A stretch of DNA of 64,000 nucleotides from GM7GCV1 sp965222065. Its GTDB lineage: Bacteria; Pseudomonadota; Gammaproteobacteria; Pseudomonadales; GM7GCV1. Of the stretch, positions 1 to 9,269 are shown in pieces; positions within the stretch are counted from its first letter, which is position 1, and every line of letters starts with the position of its first letter. Under the pieces are notes generated by a model. The model made no database searches. It was not told the DNA's origin and saw only the letters and a list, made by a program, of their open reading frames with translations. The stretch lies in the NCBI GenBank assembly GCA_965222065.1, contig OZ244933.1, positions 248,001-312,000 on the forward strand, given 5' to 3'. The position numbers and the translations under genes are program-made.

Positions 1-102
1 GTGTCGGGCAACCAGCAGCTCTCCCTGATTGGGGAATCCGCTGATGGCGAATACAAAATTTTTAATCAGGCGATAAACCTGGCGATTGAGTTCAAATTCT
101 GA
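1..102 (+). CDS. C-terminal fragment of a probable outer-membrane protein
   Basis: An open frame enters the window at base 1 and stops with TGA at 100-102, giving 33 residues. The last residues alternate polar and hydrophobic and end in Phe (NLAIEFKF), the usual terminal beta-strand signal read by the Bam machinery in Gram-negative outer-membrane barrels. The rest of the gene is outside the window, so the family cannot be named. The gene just downstream is followed by a TonB-dependent receptor, so an envelope role fits the neighbourhood. Confidence 0.5.
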   Translation: MSGNQQLSLIGESADGEYKIFNQAINLAIEFKF

Positions 103-148
103 TTAACAGATGAAAGCTCAACGGTGATTTGCCGTTGAACCCCGGGCG

Positions 149-778
149 GTGTATCTTTCGCCCGGATTCGCTGCGGGCTTGACCTTGTTCAAAACATTCT
201 CCAAATATCGTACCGGCGTTGTCCGGTTAGCCCTTCTGGCACTGCTCATGAGAGTACTGGTGCCGGCGGGTTACATGCCAGTGGCCGTTGCCGGTGGATG
301 GTATCTGGAGCTTTGCCCTGATGGCATACCGGTCGACACCGTAGCGGCCCTGTTTGGGGAATCCACCCACTCGCATTCATCGACGACCGACCACCATGAC
401 ATGTCTGTACATTCAGGCATGTCCATGGAGGCTTCGCATGTTTCACACGCCAGCCCAACTGGTCAGGTCAATGCAGGGCACGGTCACCCTGGACACCATG
501 GTCACTCTGCTCACAATGCCCCCACTGGGCATGAGCAACATCAGGTAGTCCAGGCAACAGAATATTCGGACCATCCAGACCACCACGCTGAGGGGCATGG
601 TCTGGACCAGTGTGATCTGGGCAGTTTGTTTGGCAGCTCTATTCTTTTACTCGCTAAAGACATAGAGCTTCCGCTGACCGAAAATCCGACCGAATTCCTT
701 ATCGACGCCGTCGCGTTGTTTGTTCTTGAGCAACGGCGTCCCTACCAGTCCAGAGCACCTCCCGGACTCATTCTCTAA
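149..778 (+). CDS. His-rich DUF2946-like membrane/periplasmic protein
   Basis: A 209-residue protein with an N-terminal hydrophobic segment (about residues 22-50), then a Cys-Pro-Asp-Gly element (LCPDG near residue 55), a long His/Gly/Ser-rich middle (about residues 70-150) and a C-terminal SRAPPG-type ending. This arrangement resembles DUF2946 proteins, which often sit beside TonB receptors and PepSY proteins and are suspected to handle copper or other metals. The His clusters could bind metal ions; that is inference. The start is uncertain: GTG at 149, TTG at 185 and ATG at 249 are all in frame and none has a strong ribosome site. It lies 78 bases before the TonB receptor gene and is probably co-transcribed with it. 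Confidence 0.6.
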   Translation: MYLSPGFAAGLTLFKTFSKYRTGVVRLALLALLMRVLVPAGYMPVAVAGGWYLELCPDGIPVDTVAALFGESTHSHSSTTDHHDMSVHSGMSMEASHVSHASPTGQVNAGHGHPGHHGHSAHNAPTGHEQHQVVQATEYSDHPDHHAEGHGLDQCDLGSLFGSSILLLAKDIELPLTENPTEFLIDAVALFVLEQRRPYQSRAPPGLIL

Positions 779-856
779 GTATCCACAAACATTGAATGAA
801 ACCTGTTGATATCAGCGACGCCTGTGTTGCTGGTGTCTGCTATTGGGAGATAACAA

Positions 857-2962
857 ATGTTAGCTTCGTTTACCTGCGCATGGCGGTTAGCCCCCGTCAG
901 CGCTTTACTGTGGGGCTGCCTGTTTTCGGCAAGCGCCTGGGCTCAAACAATGGAAGAAATCCTGATTAGCGGAAGCAGTCGGGACCTTTCCGATGAAATC
1001 GCCATGGCTGCCAGGGTTCCCGGCGGCGTTAATGTCATTGATGCTGAAGATTTGCGTCAGCAAAATCAGCAGAGTTTTGCCGATATGCTGCGTCATGTTC
1101 CCGGCATCTGGGCGGCCAGTACCAGTGGTGGCCAGGACACCTTTTATACCAGTCGTGGGTCCAACCTGGATGCCACCAACTATGACAGCAACGGCATCAA
1201 GCTGCTGGTCGACGGATTGCCTGTCACAACGGCCGACGGCAACAATCACAACCGTGCGCTCGACCCCTTGAGTGCCCGTTCTGCAACGGTTGCCCGTGGT
1301 GCCAATGCAATGACTTATGGTGCCAGTACCCTGGGCGGTGCGATTAACTTTAACAGCCCGACCGCCCAGCATCTGGATGGTGTCAGGGTCCGCCTGAACA
1401 GTGGCAGTCATGGTCTGGGTGCTGTTCGTGTCACGGCGGCGGGCAAAAAGGATCAATTTGACGGTCTGGCCACGCTTGAACGATATTCCTGGGATGGTTA
1501 TCGCCAGCACAGTGTGGAAGACAGGACAGGGCTGTACACCAATGCCGGCTGGCAAATTAATGACCAGTTATCCACCCGTTTCTATGGCACCTTGCTTGAT
1601 AACGAGCAGGAGCTGGCCGGTGCGCTCACTCGGGACCAATTTCAGGTAAACCCCTCCATGGCCAATCCCAGTGCCATTACGGGTAATTTTCAGCTAAATG
1701 TTGAAACAGCCAGGCTGGCCAATCGCACCAGCTGGCAGACCAGCCCCGATCAGAGACTGGAGTTCGGTTTGTCAGTGGAAAAGCAAACGCTTTATCACCC
1801 GATCGTCGATAAGGTGCTGATCGATTTTGATGGCCCGGGTCCAATGGCACCTGTCGAGGTATTTAGCCTGCTGATTGATACCGATCACCAGAATCTGGGC
1901 GGTATGTTTCGCCTGTATAAAGATCTGGGTGAGCACCAGCTGCAATTCGGTGTGAATTACGGCAAAAATTCGGTGGAGGGGGCGCATTACCGCAACGATG
2001 GCGGCAATCGCAATGGCTTGTCTAACCGGATCGATAACAGCGCCGAAACCTGGGAGATATTTGCTGAAGATCAGTGGAGTCTGAATGATGAACTGACCAT
2101 GACGCTCGCTGTTCAGGGGGTTATTGCGGATCGTGAGACCCGCTCTACTGAGGTATCCAGTGGCAATGCAACCAACCCCAGGGGCGAGTTTGAGTCGCTA
2201 AATCCCCGTTTGGGACTTTTGTCCAATATTTCCGATAATCTCGCGCTTTATGCCAACGTCAGCCGGCTCTATGAGCCTCCTACCAACTTCCAGCTGGAAG
2301 ATGACGAACAGGGCTCCAATCAGCCACTGGATGCCATGAGTGGCGAATCCATCGAGTTCGGGACTCGCGGTGTTCTACCGGTAGGCGACCAGAGTTACTG
2401 GAATTGGGACATCGCGCTTTACTATGCCCGGATTAATGATGAGATCCTCTCCAGGGACGACCCCAGCGCTCCGGGAACCAGCCTTGCAGTTAATGTTGAC
2501 CAGACCATTCACGCCGGTCTGGAGGTGTTGCTTGAAGGATCACTGGTTGCAGGTTCCGAATTTACCCTGGAACCCGCTATCAGCCTGACCCTGAATCATT
2601 TTCGCTTCGATAATGATCGTGATTATGGCAATAACAACTTGCCGGCGGCACCCGATTATGCGCTTCAGGGAGAGCTGATGATCAGGCACCACAGTGGCTA
2701 TTTTGCCGGCCCGGTCATTGATTTGATTGGCGATCGCTGGGCAGATTTCTCCAATACCTACGAAGTGGCTTCCTACGAGCTTTTCGGCTTAAGGGGCGGG
2801 TACGAGTCTACTAACTGGCGTGTATTTTTGGATGTACAGAACCTGACCGATGAAGAATACGTGTCTACCCACAGTGTGCGTGACCAGACAGCAGCCAATG
2901 CGGCCATTCTTTATGCCGGGTTACCCCGCTCCGTTTACCTGGGGCTGGAACTGGCCTTCTAG
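857..2962 (+). CDS. TonB-dependent outer-membrane receptor
   Basis: A 701-residue receptor, normal length for the family. A signal peptide ends near ASAWA (about residue 29), followed by a TonB-box-like EEILISGS stretch, a plug domain (about 45-165, with a VPGVNV-type beginning, VPGIWAASTSGG and RGSNLD) and a 22-strand barrel region ending in a C-terminal Phe (LGLELAF). It imports a scarce nutrient such as a ferric siderophore or metal chelate across the outer membrane using TonB-ExbBD energy. The substrate cannot be read from sequence. The next gene encodes a PepSY membrane protein, a common partner of siderophore receptors, and the preceding gene encodes a His-rich DUF2946-like protein. These three probably form one operon, possibly Fur- or metal-regulated, although I saw no clear Fur box. 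Confidence 0.9.
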   Translation: MLASFTCAWRLAPVSALLWGCLFSASAWAQTMEEILISGSSRDLSDEIAMAARVPGGVNVIDAEDLRQQNQQSFADMLRHVPGIWAASTSGGQDTFYTSRGSNLDATNYDSNGIKLLVDGLPVTTADGNNHNRALDPLSARSATVARGANAMTYGASTLGGAINFNSPTAQHLDGVRVRLNSGSHGLGAVRVTAAGKKDQFDGLATLERYSWDGYRQHSVEDRTGLYTNAGWQINDQLSTRFYGTLLDNEQELAGALTRDQFQVNPSMANPSAITGNFQLNVETARLANRTSWQTSPDQRLEFGLSVEKQTLYHPIVDKVLIDFDGPGPMAPVEVFSLLIDTDHQNLGGMFRLYKDLGEHQLQFGVNYGKNSVEGAHYRNDGGNRNGLSNRIDNSAETWEIFAEDQWSLNDELTMTLAVQGVIADRETRSTEVSSGNATNPRGEFESLNPRLGLLSNISDNLALYANVSRLYEPPTNFQLEDDEQGSNQPLDAMSGESIEFGTRGVLPVGDQSYWNWDIALYYARINDEILSRDDPSAPGTSLAVNVDQTIHAGLEVLLEGSLVAGSEFTLEPAISLTLNHFRFDNDRDYGNNNLPAAPDYALQGELMIRHHSGYFAGPVIDLIGDRWADFSNTYEVASYELFGLRGGYESTNWRVFLDVQNLTDEEYVSTHSVRDQTAANAAILYAGLPRSVYLGLELAF

Positions 2963-2973
2963 GAGAAGTGATT

Positions 2974-4386
2974 ATGAACAGCTCATCAAACGAGGTGGCC
3001 GCCGTACGCGGTCACCTTTATCGGGCTTTTTGGCGCTGGCATTTTTTTGCCGGTCTTCTGGTTATTCCCTTCTTAATGATTCTGGCGACCACGGGCATGC
3101 TTATGTTGCTCAGCAAACCCTTGGAGAACGTCATTTATGAAGACCTGCGTTATGTTTCGTCCGGTGGGGTTAGTGAAAGCCGTTTACCCGCATCCAGGCA
3201 ACTGGATATCGTCTCTGCACAGTATCCGGATCACCGGGCCTCTTTCTATATTCCGCCAAATGCAGTCGACGAATCTTCACAGTTTTTCCTGACGCCAAAA
3301 TCCCTATCCGGGGGACACGGACACGGTGCTCCGGGCACGACAGTCTCTGTAAATCCATACAGCGGCGAAATTCTGGGCGAGCTTGATCCGGTCACGACTC
3401 CCTATGCCCGAATCAAGACGCTGCACGGCACGCTCTATATGGGCAATATCGGCGACAGCCTGATAGAAATTGCCGCCGGGCTGGCCATATTGATGATTTT
3501 GACCGGCGTATACCTGGCCTGGCCTGTTGATGGCTGGAAGGCTTTGCTGCCAACTAAAAGACTTCAAAAACGCGCTGAATGGCGCCGTTTACATGGCTTT
3601 GTAGGGCTGGTTGTTGCCGTGCCCCTGCTTATGTTTCTTTTTTCCGGACTTGCCTGGACAAATATATGGGGAGGGAAGCTGGTGCAGGCATGGAGTAGCC
3701 TGTCTGTCACCAGTTACAGCGCACCGCCTTCGGAAAATGCGCCAACCCACGATTCCATGAACCAGCATGGCCAGCACCAGGTTCCCTGGACGCTGGAACA
3801 GACCCCCATGCCTGCATCCGGCTCAGATGAAAATGCCCAGGGCCTGAATATTGATCAGGTCCTGGATTTTGCCTCGGCACAGGGGATGAAGACATATCGA
3901 GTCCATATACCCAATGCGCACAAGGAGGTCTGGACCCTGTCTTCCACCACCATCGCTGGTGATACGAGAAACCCCTCGGAGGAACGTACCTTGCACCTTG
4001 ACCGTGCCACCGGAGAGGTCCTCGCAGACATTCGTTTTGACGATTACCCGTTGGCTGGAAAAGTGATGGCGGCATTTATTCCCTTGCACCAGGGCGATCT
4101 AGGCAGCTGGAACCTTGTTTTAAACCTGCTTATCTGCGCGCTGGTATTGGTGATGATTTTTGCGGGCTTTGTTCTGTGGTTGAAACGTGTAGGCAACGCC
4201 AGGAACAAACTGACCGCACCTGTCACCTCCAAAACGATGGGTCGGGGAGTCGTGTTGGCTATGCTGGTTGTGGCCCTTTGTTTTCCTCTATCGGCAGTCG
4301 TCATTGCGGCAGCGACCATGATTGGTGGGTTGTGGTCGATGATCGCAGGGAACAAGAGTATCAGAAGCAATACTGGCAACCCGTAA
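2974..4386 (+). CDS. PepSY-associated TM-helix membrane protein (PiuB/FbpX-like)
   Basis: An inner-membrane protein of about 470 residues with the four-helix PepSY_TM layout: a first helix in FWRWHFFAGLLVIPFLMILATTG, a periplasmic PepSY region, two middle helices (about 170-190 and 210-230, with LHGTLYMG and RRLHGFVGL motifs) and a last pair near residues 385-460. Conserved His residues in HFFAG and LHGFVG are candidate haem ligands. Family members beside TonB receptors are thought to reduce or release iron from imported siderophores. I chose ATG 2974 because AGGAG at 2961-2965 is well spaced from it; GTG 2968 is also in frame. It starts only 11 bases after the receptor stop, so the two are almost certainly one operon. 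Confidence 0.85.
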   Translation: MNSSSNEVAAVRGHLYRAFWRWHFFAGLLVIPFLMILATTGMLMLLSKPLENVIYEDLRYVSSGGVSESRLPASRQLDIVSAQYPDHRASFYIPPNAVDESSQFFLTPKSLSGGHGHGAPGTTVSVNPYSGEILGELDPVTTPYARIKTLHGTLYMGNIGDSLIEIAAGLAILMILTGVYLAWPVDGWKALLPTKRLQKRAEWRRLHGFVGLVVAVPLLMFLFSGLAWTNIWGGKLVQAWSSLSVTSYSAPPSENAPTHDSMNQHGQHQVPWTLEQTPMPASGSDENAQGLNIDQVLDFASAQGMKTYRVHIPNAHKEVWTLSSTTIAGDTRNPSEERTLHLDRATGEVLADIRFDDYPLAGKVMAAFIPLHQGDLGSWNLVLNLLICALVLVMIFAGFVLWLKRVGNARNKLTAPVTSKTMGRGVVLAMLVVALCFPLSAVVIAAATMIGGLWSMIAGNKSIRSNTGNP

Positions 4387-4391
4387 CGCCT

Positions 4392-4655
4392 TTAATTGAA
4401 TATGGATATTAATCCTTCAAGTTCCTCGGGCGATAAAGAGCGCTTTCGCCCGTAGCAGCGAGTGCAAAAAATAATTCTTTTCGCAGGAAACAGCTCTTTG
4501 GCAGCCAGCAGTGCCTCTGAAGGGTTTTCGTGATCACCAATATAGACTTGGTGATTTTTATGCGGGAGATAGATACAGGGGAGGGGGTAAGCACGGTGTA
4601 TTTGATATTCAGCCGTGTTTGTCGCGTTGTCGCGAACATCTAAAATAAAAAACAT
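4392..4655 (-). CDS. Small Cys-containing protein, copy A of a three-member local family
   Basis: An 87-residue protein of no family I recognise. Two relatives lie at 10584-10850 (minus) and 11552-11803 (plus). Shared features are an MFFxLD start, IHRxYPxPC near residue 20-27, a GDHE motif near residue 40, a LLAAK-type helix, a CxxCY pair near residue 64-68 and LSPEEL near the end. The three Cys residues could bind a metal or be redox active; this is inference. All three copies begin with ATG TTT TTT, which supports the start chosen here. It is convergent with the PepSY gene with a 5-base gap. No signal peptide or membrane helix is visible, so the protein is probably cytoplasmic. Confidence 0.65.
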   Translation of the reverse strand: MFFILDVRDNATNTAEYQIHRAYPLPCIYLPHKNHQVYIGDHENPSEALLAAKELFPAKRIIFCTRCYGRKRSLSPEELEGLISIFN

Positions 4656-5039
4656 GAGGTTACACTGGCAGACAGTTGCATCTGCACATCTTTGTAGAGG
4701 GATAAAATTAAAAACAGCCCAACGAATATCGACCTAAACAGCAGCCAGGTTGAGCATGCAGTTGAAAGACGGTGTTGAGATCACTTTAAGAACATAAAGT
4801 TCACAGCGATTCCTCAACGGGCCGGAACTTTACAGAAAATTTTGGCGGGCGGTTAAACCGGGATGGATATTTGTGAGCCCTGCACGCAAATTTCGTATAT
4901 GTAACCTTAATTAGGTGTATCAATAGTGGGCTTAGACGAGTGCGTTAGCCCGATGGATAGTGTAGAGGCGCCAAGACGTTTAAGATGACCCATTCAGGCG
5001 ACTAAAATTGTTCAATCTGGCTGCCAGGAGGAATCTATC
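4656..5039. other. Intergenic region upstream of aconitase
   Basis: A 384-base gap between two divergently read genes. It must hold the promoters of the small protein (minus) and of aconitase (plus). I see no convincing gene in it. It contains a strong Shine-Dalgarno AGGAGG at 5026-5031, eight bases before the GTG start of aconitase, and a short GGGCT...AGCCC hairpin near 4929-4952. No sigma-70 pair stands out clearly enough to call. Confidence 0.4.
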
Positions 5040-7775
5040 GTGAACGACAGCTTTAAATCAAAAAGCACCCTCGACATCAATGGTGAATCCTATAGCTACT
5101 ACAGCCTGCAGGCACTGGCTGATCAATATGACCTGGATCGACTGCCTTTTTGCCTGAAAATCCTGCTGGAAAATCTGCTGCGCAAGGAAGACGGTAAAAA
5201 TGTCAGCACGGAAGACATTCATACACTTTGCCGATGGAAGGGCTCGGACACAGTCTCCGAACAGGTTAACTTCACACCGGCACGGGTTGTCCTGCAGGAT
5301 TTTACCGGCGTACCGGCGGTGGTGGATCTCGCTGCCATGCGTGCAGCGATGCGTGACCTTGAAGGCGACCCGGCCAAAATCAACCCGCTTGGCGCCGTGG
5401 ATCTGGTGATAGACCATTCGGTCATGGTGGATTTTTACGGTAATCCCCAGGCCCTTGAAATGAATACCGAAAAGGAATTCGAGCGCAATAACGAGCGTTA
5501 CCAGTTTCTGCGCTGGGGCCAGCAGGCATTTGACAACTTTAGGGTGGTTCCCCCAGGCACCGGCATCGTTCACCAGGTTAACCTGGAATATCTGGCCAAG
5601 GTGGTCATGGTTGAAGAGAGCGATGGTGAAAGCCTCGCACTGCCGGATACCCTTGTGGGTACGGATTCCCACACGACCATGATCAACGGCCTTGGCGTCC
5701 TGGGTTGGGGCGTGGGCGGTATTGAGGCCGAGGCCGCCATGTTGGGGCAGCCGATCACCATGCTGATTCCCGAAGTAGTGGGCTTTGAGCTCACCGGGGA
5801 ATTGCCCGCCTCAGCCACAGCCACTGATCTGGTGCTGACCGTGACCCAGATGCTGCGGGAGCGTGGCGTCGTGGGCAAGTTTGTCGAATTCTATGGCGCG
5901 GGTCTCGCCAATCTGCCACTGGCTGACAGAGCCACTATCGCCAATATGGCACCCGAGTACGGTGCTACCTGCGGTATTTTCCCCATCGATGAAGAAACAC
6001 TCAGTTACATGACGCTGACAGGGCGTAGCCAGGAGCAGATTGACCTGGTTGAAGGCTATGCCAAAGCCCAGGGCATGTGGCGTCGCGACGATGATCCTGT
6101 CGCCGATTACAGCGATACATTGCACCTGGATCTGGGCGATGTTGTTCCCAGCCTCGCCGGGCCCAAGCGGCCACAAGACCGTATTGCCCTGACCGAGTCC
6201 AAAGCGCAATTTGAAAAGTTGCTGCAGCAGGAATTCGAGTCTCAGGCTGAAATGATTGCAAGCTCGGACGACTCACGTTTTGAGGGAGAGGGCGGCCAGA
6301 CTGCCATCGACAATACCAACCTTCACGAACGCGGTGCTGTACCTGTCGAAATGGACGGGCAGAAATTCATGCTTAACCACGGTTCTGTCGTTATCGCCGC
6401 AATTACCTCCTGTACCAACACGTCCAACCCGGCCGTTCTGGTGGCTGCCGGGCTGGTCGCAAAGAAAGCCCATGCCCTTGGACTAAAATCCAAGCCCTGG
6501 GTCAAAACCTCCTTTGCTCCTGGCTCACAGGTTGTCCCTGCCTACATGGAAAACGCCGGGCTGCTCGACCCCCTTGAAGAATTGGGCTTTGATATTGTCG
6601 GCTTTGGTTGTACTACCTGTATCGGCAATTCCGGTCCACTGCCACCACCTGTGCAAAATGCGGTGAGGGCAGGTGACTTGCTGGTGGCCGGCGTGTTGTC
6701 TGGCAATAGAAACTTTGAGGGACGTATCCATCAGGATGTACGTGCCAACTATCTGGCTTCACCACCCCTGGTTGTGGCCTATGCGCTGGCTGGCAATATG
6801 AATGTTGACCTGTTTAACGAGCCTTTGGGTCAGAGCAAGGACGGCAACCCCGTGTACCTGAAAGACATCTGGCCAAGTCCGAAGGAAGTGGCGGATACCA
6901 TCGCCAGTGCAATGACCGAAGGTATTTACGCAGAAAAATACAGTGACGTATTCAAGGGTACCGAAATGTGGCAAAAACTGCCGGTGCCCGAGGATGAAAT
7001 CTATTCCTGGCCGGAATCCACCTACGTAAAAAAACCGCCTTACTTCGACGGTATGACTATGGATCTGCCCGAGACAAAGCCTATTGTCGGCGCACGCTGT
7101 CTGGTCAAGGTAGGCGATTCCATCACCACAGACCACATTTCCCCGGCAGGGGCTATCAAGCCCGACAGCCCGGCAGGGGAGTACCTGCGCGACAAAGGGG
7201 TAGATCCCAAAGACTTCAACAGCTATGGCTCGCGCCGTGGTAATGACGAGGTGATGGTACGCGGCACCTTTGCCAATGTGCGACTGAAAAACCAGATGGC
7301 ACCAGGTACAGAGGGCGGCTGGACCACCTATCTGCCTGACGATGAGCAAATGAGCATCTATGAAGCCTCACAAATGTATCAGGTGGACAACACGCCATTG
7401 ATCGTACTGGCCGGCAAGGAATACGGTACAGGCTCCAGCCGTGACTGGGCTGCCAAGGGAACCAACCTGCTGGGCATTAAGGCCGTTATTGCCGAAAGTT
7501 ATGAGCGCATACATCGCTCGAACCTGGTGGGTTTTGGTGTTCTGCCATTGCAGTTCAAGGACGGTGAAAACTGTGAGTCACTGGGGCTGGATGGCAGCGA
7601 AGTATTTGATTTTGACGCAATTGAAGGCGAGCCCGGAACGCTTCAAGTAACTGCTGACAAAGACGGCAAGAAAACCAGCTTTGAGGTACGTGTAAGAATT
7701 GATACAGCAGTGGAATGGGATTACTACCGCCACGGTGGCATTCTGCATTATGTATTGAGGCAACTGGCCGCCTGA
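5040..7775 (+). CDS. acnA: Aconitate hydratase A (IRP1/AcnA type)
   Basis: A 911-residue enzyme that isomerises citrate to isocitrate in the TCA cycle through a [4Fe-4S] cluster. Cluster ligands fit the family: Cys458 in the SCTNTSNP motif and Cys524/Cys527 in GCTTCIGNSG. The swivel-domain motif YGTGSSRDWAAKG is present near residue 797. The length matches AcnA-type enzymes. The start is GTG at 5040, supported by AGGAGG at 5026-5031. Gene is isolated: a 384-base upstream gap and a 171-base downstream gap, suggesting its own promoter. AcnA proteins are usually the more oxidant-stable aconitase, which suits the oxidative-stress genes elsewhere in the window, though that link is inference. Confidence 0.97.
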   Translation: MNDSFKSKSTLDINGESYSYYSLQALADQYDLDRLPFCLKILLENLLRKEDGKNVSTEDIHTLCRWKGSDTVSEQVNFTPARVVLQDFTGVPAVVDLAAMRAAMRDLEGDPAKINPLGAVDLVIDHSVMVDFYGNPQALEMNTEKEFERNNERYQFLRWGQQAFDNFRVVPPGTGIVHQVNLEYLAKVVMVEESDGESLALPDTLVGTDSHTTMINGLGVLGWGVGGIEAEAAMLGQPITMLIPEVVGFELTGELPASATATDLVLTVTQMLRERGVVGKFVEFYGAGLANLPLADRATIANMAPEYGATCGIFPIDEETLSYMTLTGRSQEQIDLVEGYAKAQGMWRRDDDPVADYSDTLHLDLGDVVPSLAGPKRPQDRIALTESKAQFEKLLQQEFESQAEMIASSDDSRFEGEGGQTAIDNTNLHERGAVPVEMDGQKFMLNHGSVVIAAITSCTNTSNPAVLVAAGLVAKKAHALGLKSKPWVKTSFAPGSQVVPAYMENAGLLDPLEELGFDIVGFGCTTCIGNSGPLPPPVQNAVRAGDLLVAGVLSGNRNFEGRIHQDVRANYLASPPLVVAYALAGNMNVDLFNEPLGQSKDGNPVYLKDIWPSPKEVADTIASAMTEGIYAEKYSDVFKGTEMWQKLPVPEDEIYSWPESTYVKKPPYFDGMTMDLPETKPIVGARCLVKVGDSITTDHISPAGAIKPDSPAGEYLRDKGVDPKDFNSYGSRRGNDEVMVRGTFANVRLKNQMAPGTEGGWTTYLPDDEQMSIYEASQMYQVDNTPLIVLAGKEYGTGSSRDWAAKGTNLLGIKAVIAESYERIHRSNLVGFGVLPLQFKDGENCESLGLDGSEVFDFDAIEGEPGTLQVTADKDGKKTSFEVRVRIDTAVEWDYYRHGGILHYVLRQLAA

Positions 7776-7806
7776 GGGTAAATCCGGAGCCTGGGGTGCG
7801 CTGGAC

Positions 7807-7835
7807 TAGCGAAATCTTTAAAACAATTTTCGCTA
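7807..7835. other. Inverted repeat downstream of aconitase
   Basis: Perfect 8-base arms, TAGCGAAA at 7807-7814 and TTTCGCTA at 7828-7835, separated by 13 A/T-rich bases. It lies 32 bases after the acnA stop. It lacks a clear T-run on the plus strand, so it is either a weak terminator, an mRNA 3' stabilising hairpin or an operator. I cannot decide which. Confidence 0.35.
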
Positions 7836-7874
7836 TTCGGGGCGCATTCTTATATATTCGAGGTCGGGGTATAT

Positions 7875-7907
7875 CCGATATCAGAGGCTTTATATGCCTG
7901 GTATCGG
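7875..7907 (+). other. Imperfect hairpin in the leader of the ThuA-like gene
   Basis: Arms CCGATATCAGAGGC (7875-7888) and GCCTGGTATCGG (7896-7907) pair with one bulge and one mismatch around a TTATAT loop. The hairpin lies 40 bases upstream of the ATG at 7947 and is probably transcribed as part of its leader. It could be a terminator remnant for acnA or an mRNA structure affecting the downstream gene; no T-run follows. Confidence 0.35.
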
Positions 7908-7946
7908 GCTTGTCAGGGCCTATAGGCTAAAAAGAGGGGGATAAGA

Positions 7947-8747
7947 ATGGGTTCAAAGCAACCTACCAGGAGACAGGTACTTGCCGCCGGGCTCGGCTCA
8001 TGTGTCGTCTCTGCATTGCACTCTGCGGGATTGCGTGCTTCGGGTACGACCAAGGTGGTCGCACTTATGGGGGATTATTGGCACAACCCGGTTGCTCTGG
8101 AGAGAGATACCCGACAAATATTTAAATCATCGGGATGGGAGGTCACTTTTTGTCAGGCCAGCAGATTCCTGACGCCTGACGTGATTGATCAGGCGGATGT
8201 TCTTTTTTTGCTCCGCTACGGCGGCCCAGATTCCCTGGGCTGGACGGCCGAGGGCAGGGTCACAGAGAGAAACCCTGGCGACCCCTATATGACGCCCGAG
8301 ATGGAAAATGCAGTGATCAGAAATGTGCGTGATCGAGGCATGGGGCTTCTTGCCTTTCACTGCACTATTTGGAACGAGACAGAGCAATTTGCAGAACTGT
8401 TGGGTGTTGAGCCGATCATGCATGGGCAAATACAGCCTGTCGTCCTAAAAGACTTTAACCAGGATCATCCTATCACCGCCGGGATGGAACCCTTTTTCAT
8501 CAATCTGGATGAACAGTTCGCTGCTATTTTGCTGAACGAGGATTACACGCCGTTGTTTATGTCGGAGGCCGTGCACGATAAACGATACGCGCTCGGAGGC
8601 TGGTGCGGTCAGTACGGCAAGGGCAGGGTTGTCTCCCTGCTACCAGGGCATACACAGTTTCCCTGGCGGCTTCCGGAGTATCAGGAAATTGTCTGGCGCT
8701 CGGCACACTGGGCTTTAGGCTATGACATTCCGCCTTACGTGACCTGA
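7947..8747 (+). CDS. Tat-exported ThuA-like protein, copy 1
   Basis: A 266-residue protein with a twin-arginine signal (TRRQVLAAGL, residues 7-16) and a ThuA-like class I glutamine-amidotransferase fold. Typical landmarks are VVALMGDYWHN near residue 38, the DVLFLLRYGG strand, GMGLLAFHC near residue 134, DHPIT near residue 173 and GRVVSLLPGH near residue 234. ThuA proteins are linked to sugar utilisation but their chemistry is mostly unknown. A paralogue with about half of the residues identical lies at 9270-10076, and a small secreted protein is between them. GGGGG/AGGGGG precedes the start. A folded export route suggests a bound cofactor or metal, though that is inference. Confidence 0.75.
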   Translation: MGSKQPTRRQVLAAGLGSCVVSALHSAGLRASGTTKVVALMGDYWHNPVALERDTRQIFKSSGWEVTFCQASRFLTPDVIDQADVLFLLRYGGPDSLGWTAEGRVTERNPGDPYMTPEMENAVIRNVRDRGMGLLAFHCTIWNETEQFAELLGVEPIMHGQIQPVVLKDFNQDHPITAGMEPFFINLDEQFAAILLNEDYTPLFMSEAVHDKRYALGGWCGQYGKGRVVSLLPGHTQFPWRLPEYQEIVWRSAHWALGYDIPPYVT

Positions 8748-8761
8748 TGGAAGGGATATTC

Positions 8762-9244
8762 ATGACAATGCCTAAACTACTAAAAACAAGACTCGTGATC
8801 GTGCTTATGTCTGTCGTGCTCTTACCCATGGCCTTTGCGGATGAAAGCACTGCAGTAAAAATATCTTTCGACGAACTCGCTGAGCGGGTTGATATCGTTT
8901 CTAAAACCCCAGTGCCTGACTATGAATTCGCACAGAGGGGCAGCCTGCGTTTCTACCTGTGGGATATCAATCAACCGCAGGATTTCTTTACCTACCTGCA
9001 TGATGGTGTAAGAACTGTCCCCATCGAAAATATGATTTCAATGGAGAAAGTTCATGATCCACACGGGGCCTGGGACTCGTTCGCAGTGTGGATAATCTCC
9101 ATGAAAAGCGGTTTCAGGAACTCGCCGCGAATTCGCGAACTTGGTGTCTCTTTCATTCCGCTCGAACCATCTGCTTCAGGCCTGCAACCCGGTGAACGCG
9201 TGTACCTGAAAATGAGCGATATGAAAGAAATCATCTGGGAATAG
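8762..9244 (+). CDS. Small secreted protein between two ThuA-like genes
   Basis: A protein of about 160 residues with a signal peptide (hydrophobic stretch LVIVLMSVVLLPMAFA, then DES). I do not recognise its family. The mature part is mixed alpha/beta with RFYLWDINQPQDFF near residue 60 and KMSDMKEIIWE at the end, and no Cys. I chose ATG 8762 because GGAAGG at 8749-8754 is well placed; ATG 8747 overlapping the previous stop is also in frame. The tight spacing on both sides (15 and 25 bases) indicates an operon with the two ThuA-like genes and points to a shared periplasmic job. Confidence 0.65.
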   Translation: MTMPKLLKTRLVIVLMSVVLLPMAFADESTAVKISFDELAERVDIVSKTPVPDYEFAQRGSLRFYLWDINQPQDFFTYLHDGVRTVPIENMISMEKVHDPHGAWDSFAVWIISMKSGFRNSPRIRELGVSFIPLEPSASGLQPGERVYLKMSDMKEIIWE

Positions 9245-9269
9245 AAGGCAAGCTCAAAGGGGAAATTCC

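Noticed and set aside
905..1555. 216-codon minus-strand frame inside the TonB receptor
   Set aside because: Shadow of a well-supported receptor gene.
5058..5672. 204-codon minus-strand frame inside aconitase
   Set aside because: Shadow of acnA; no domain features.
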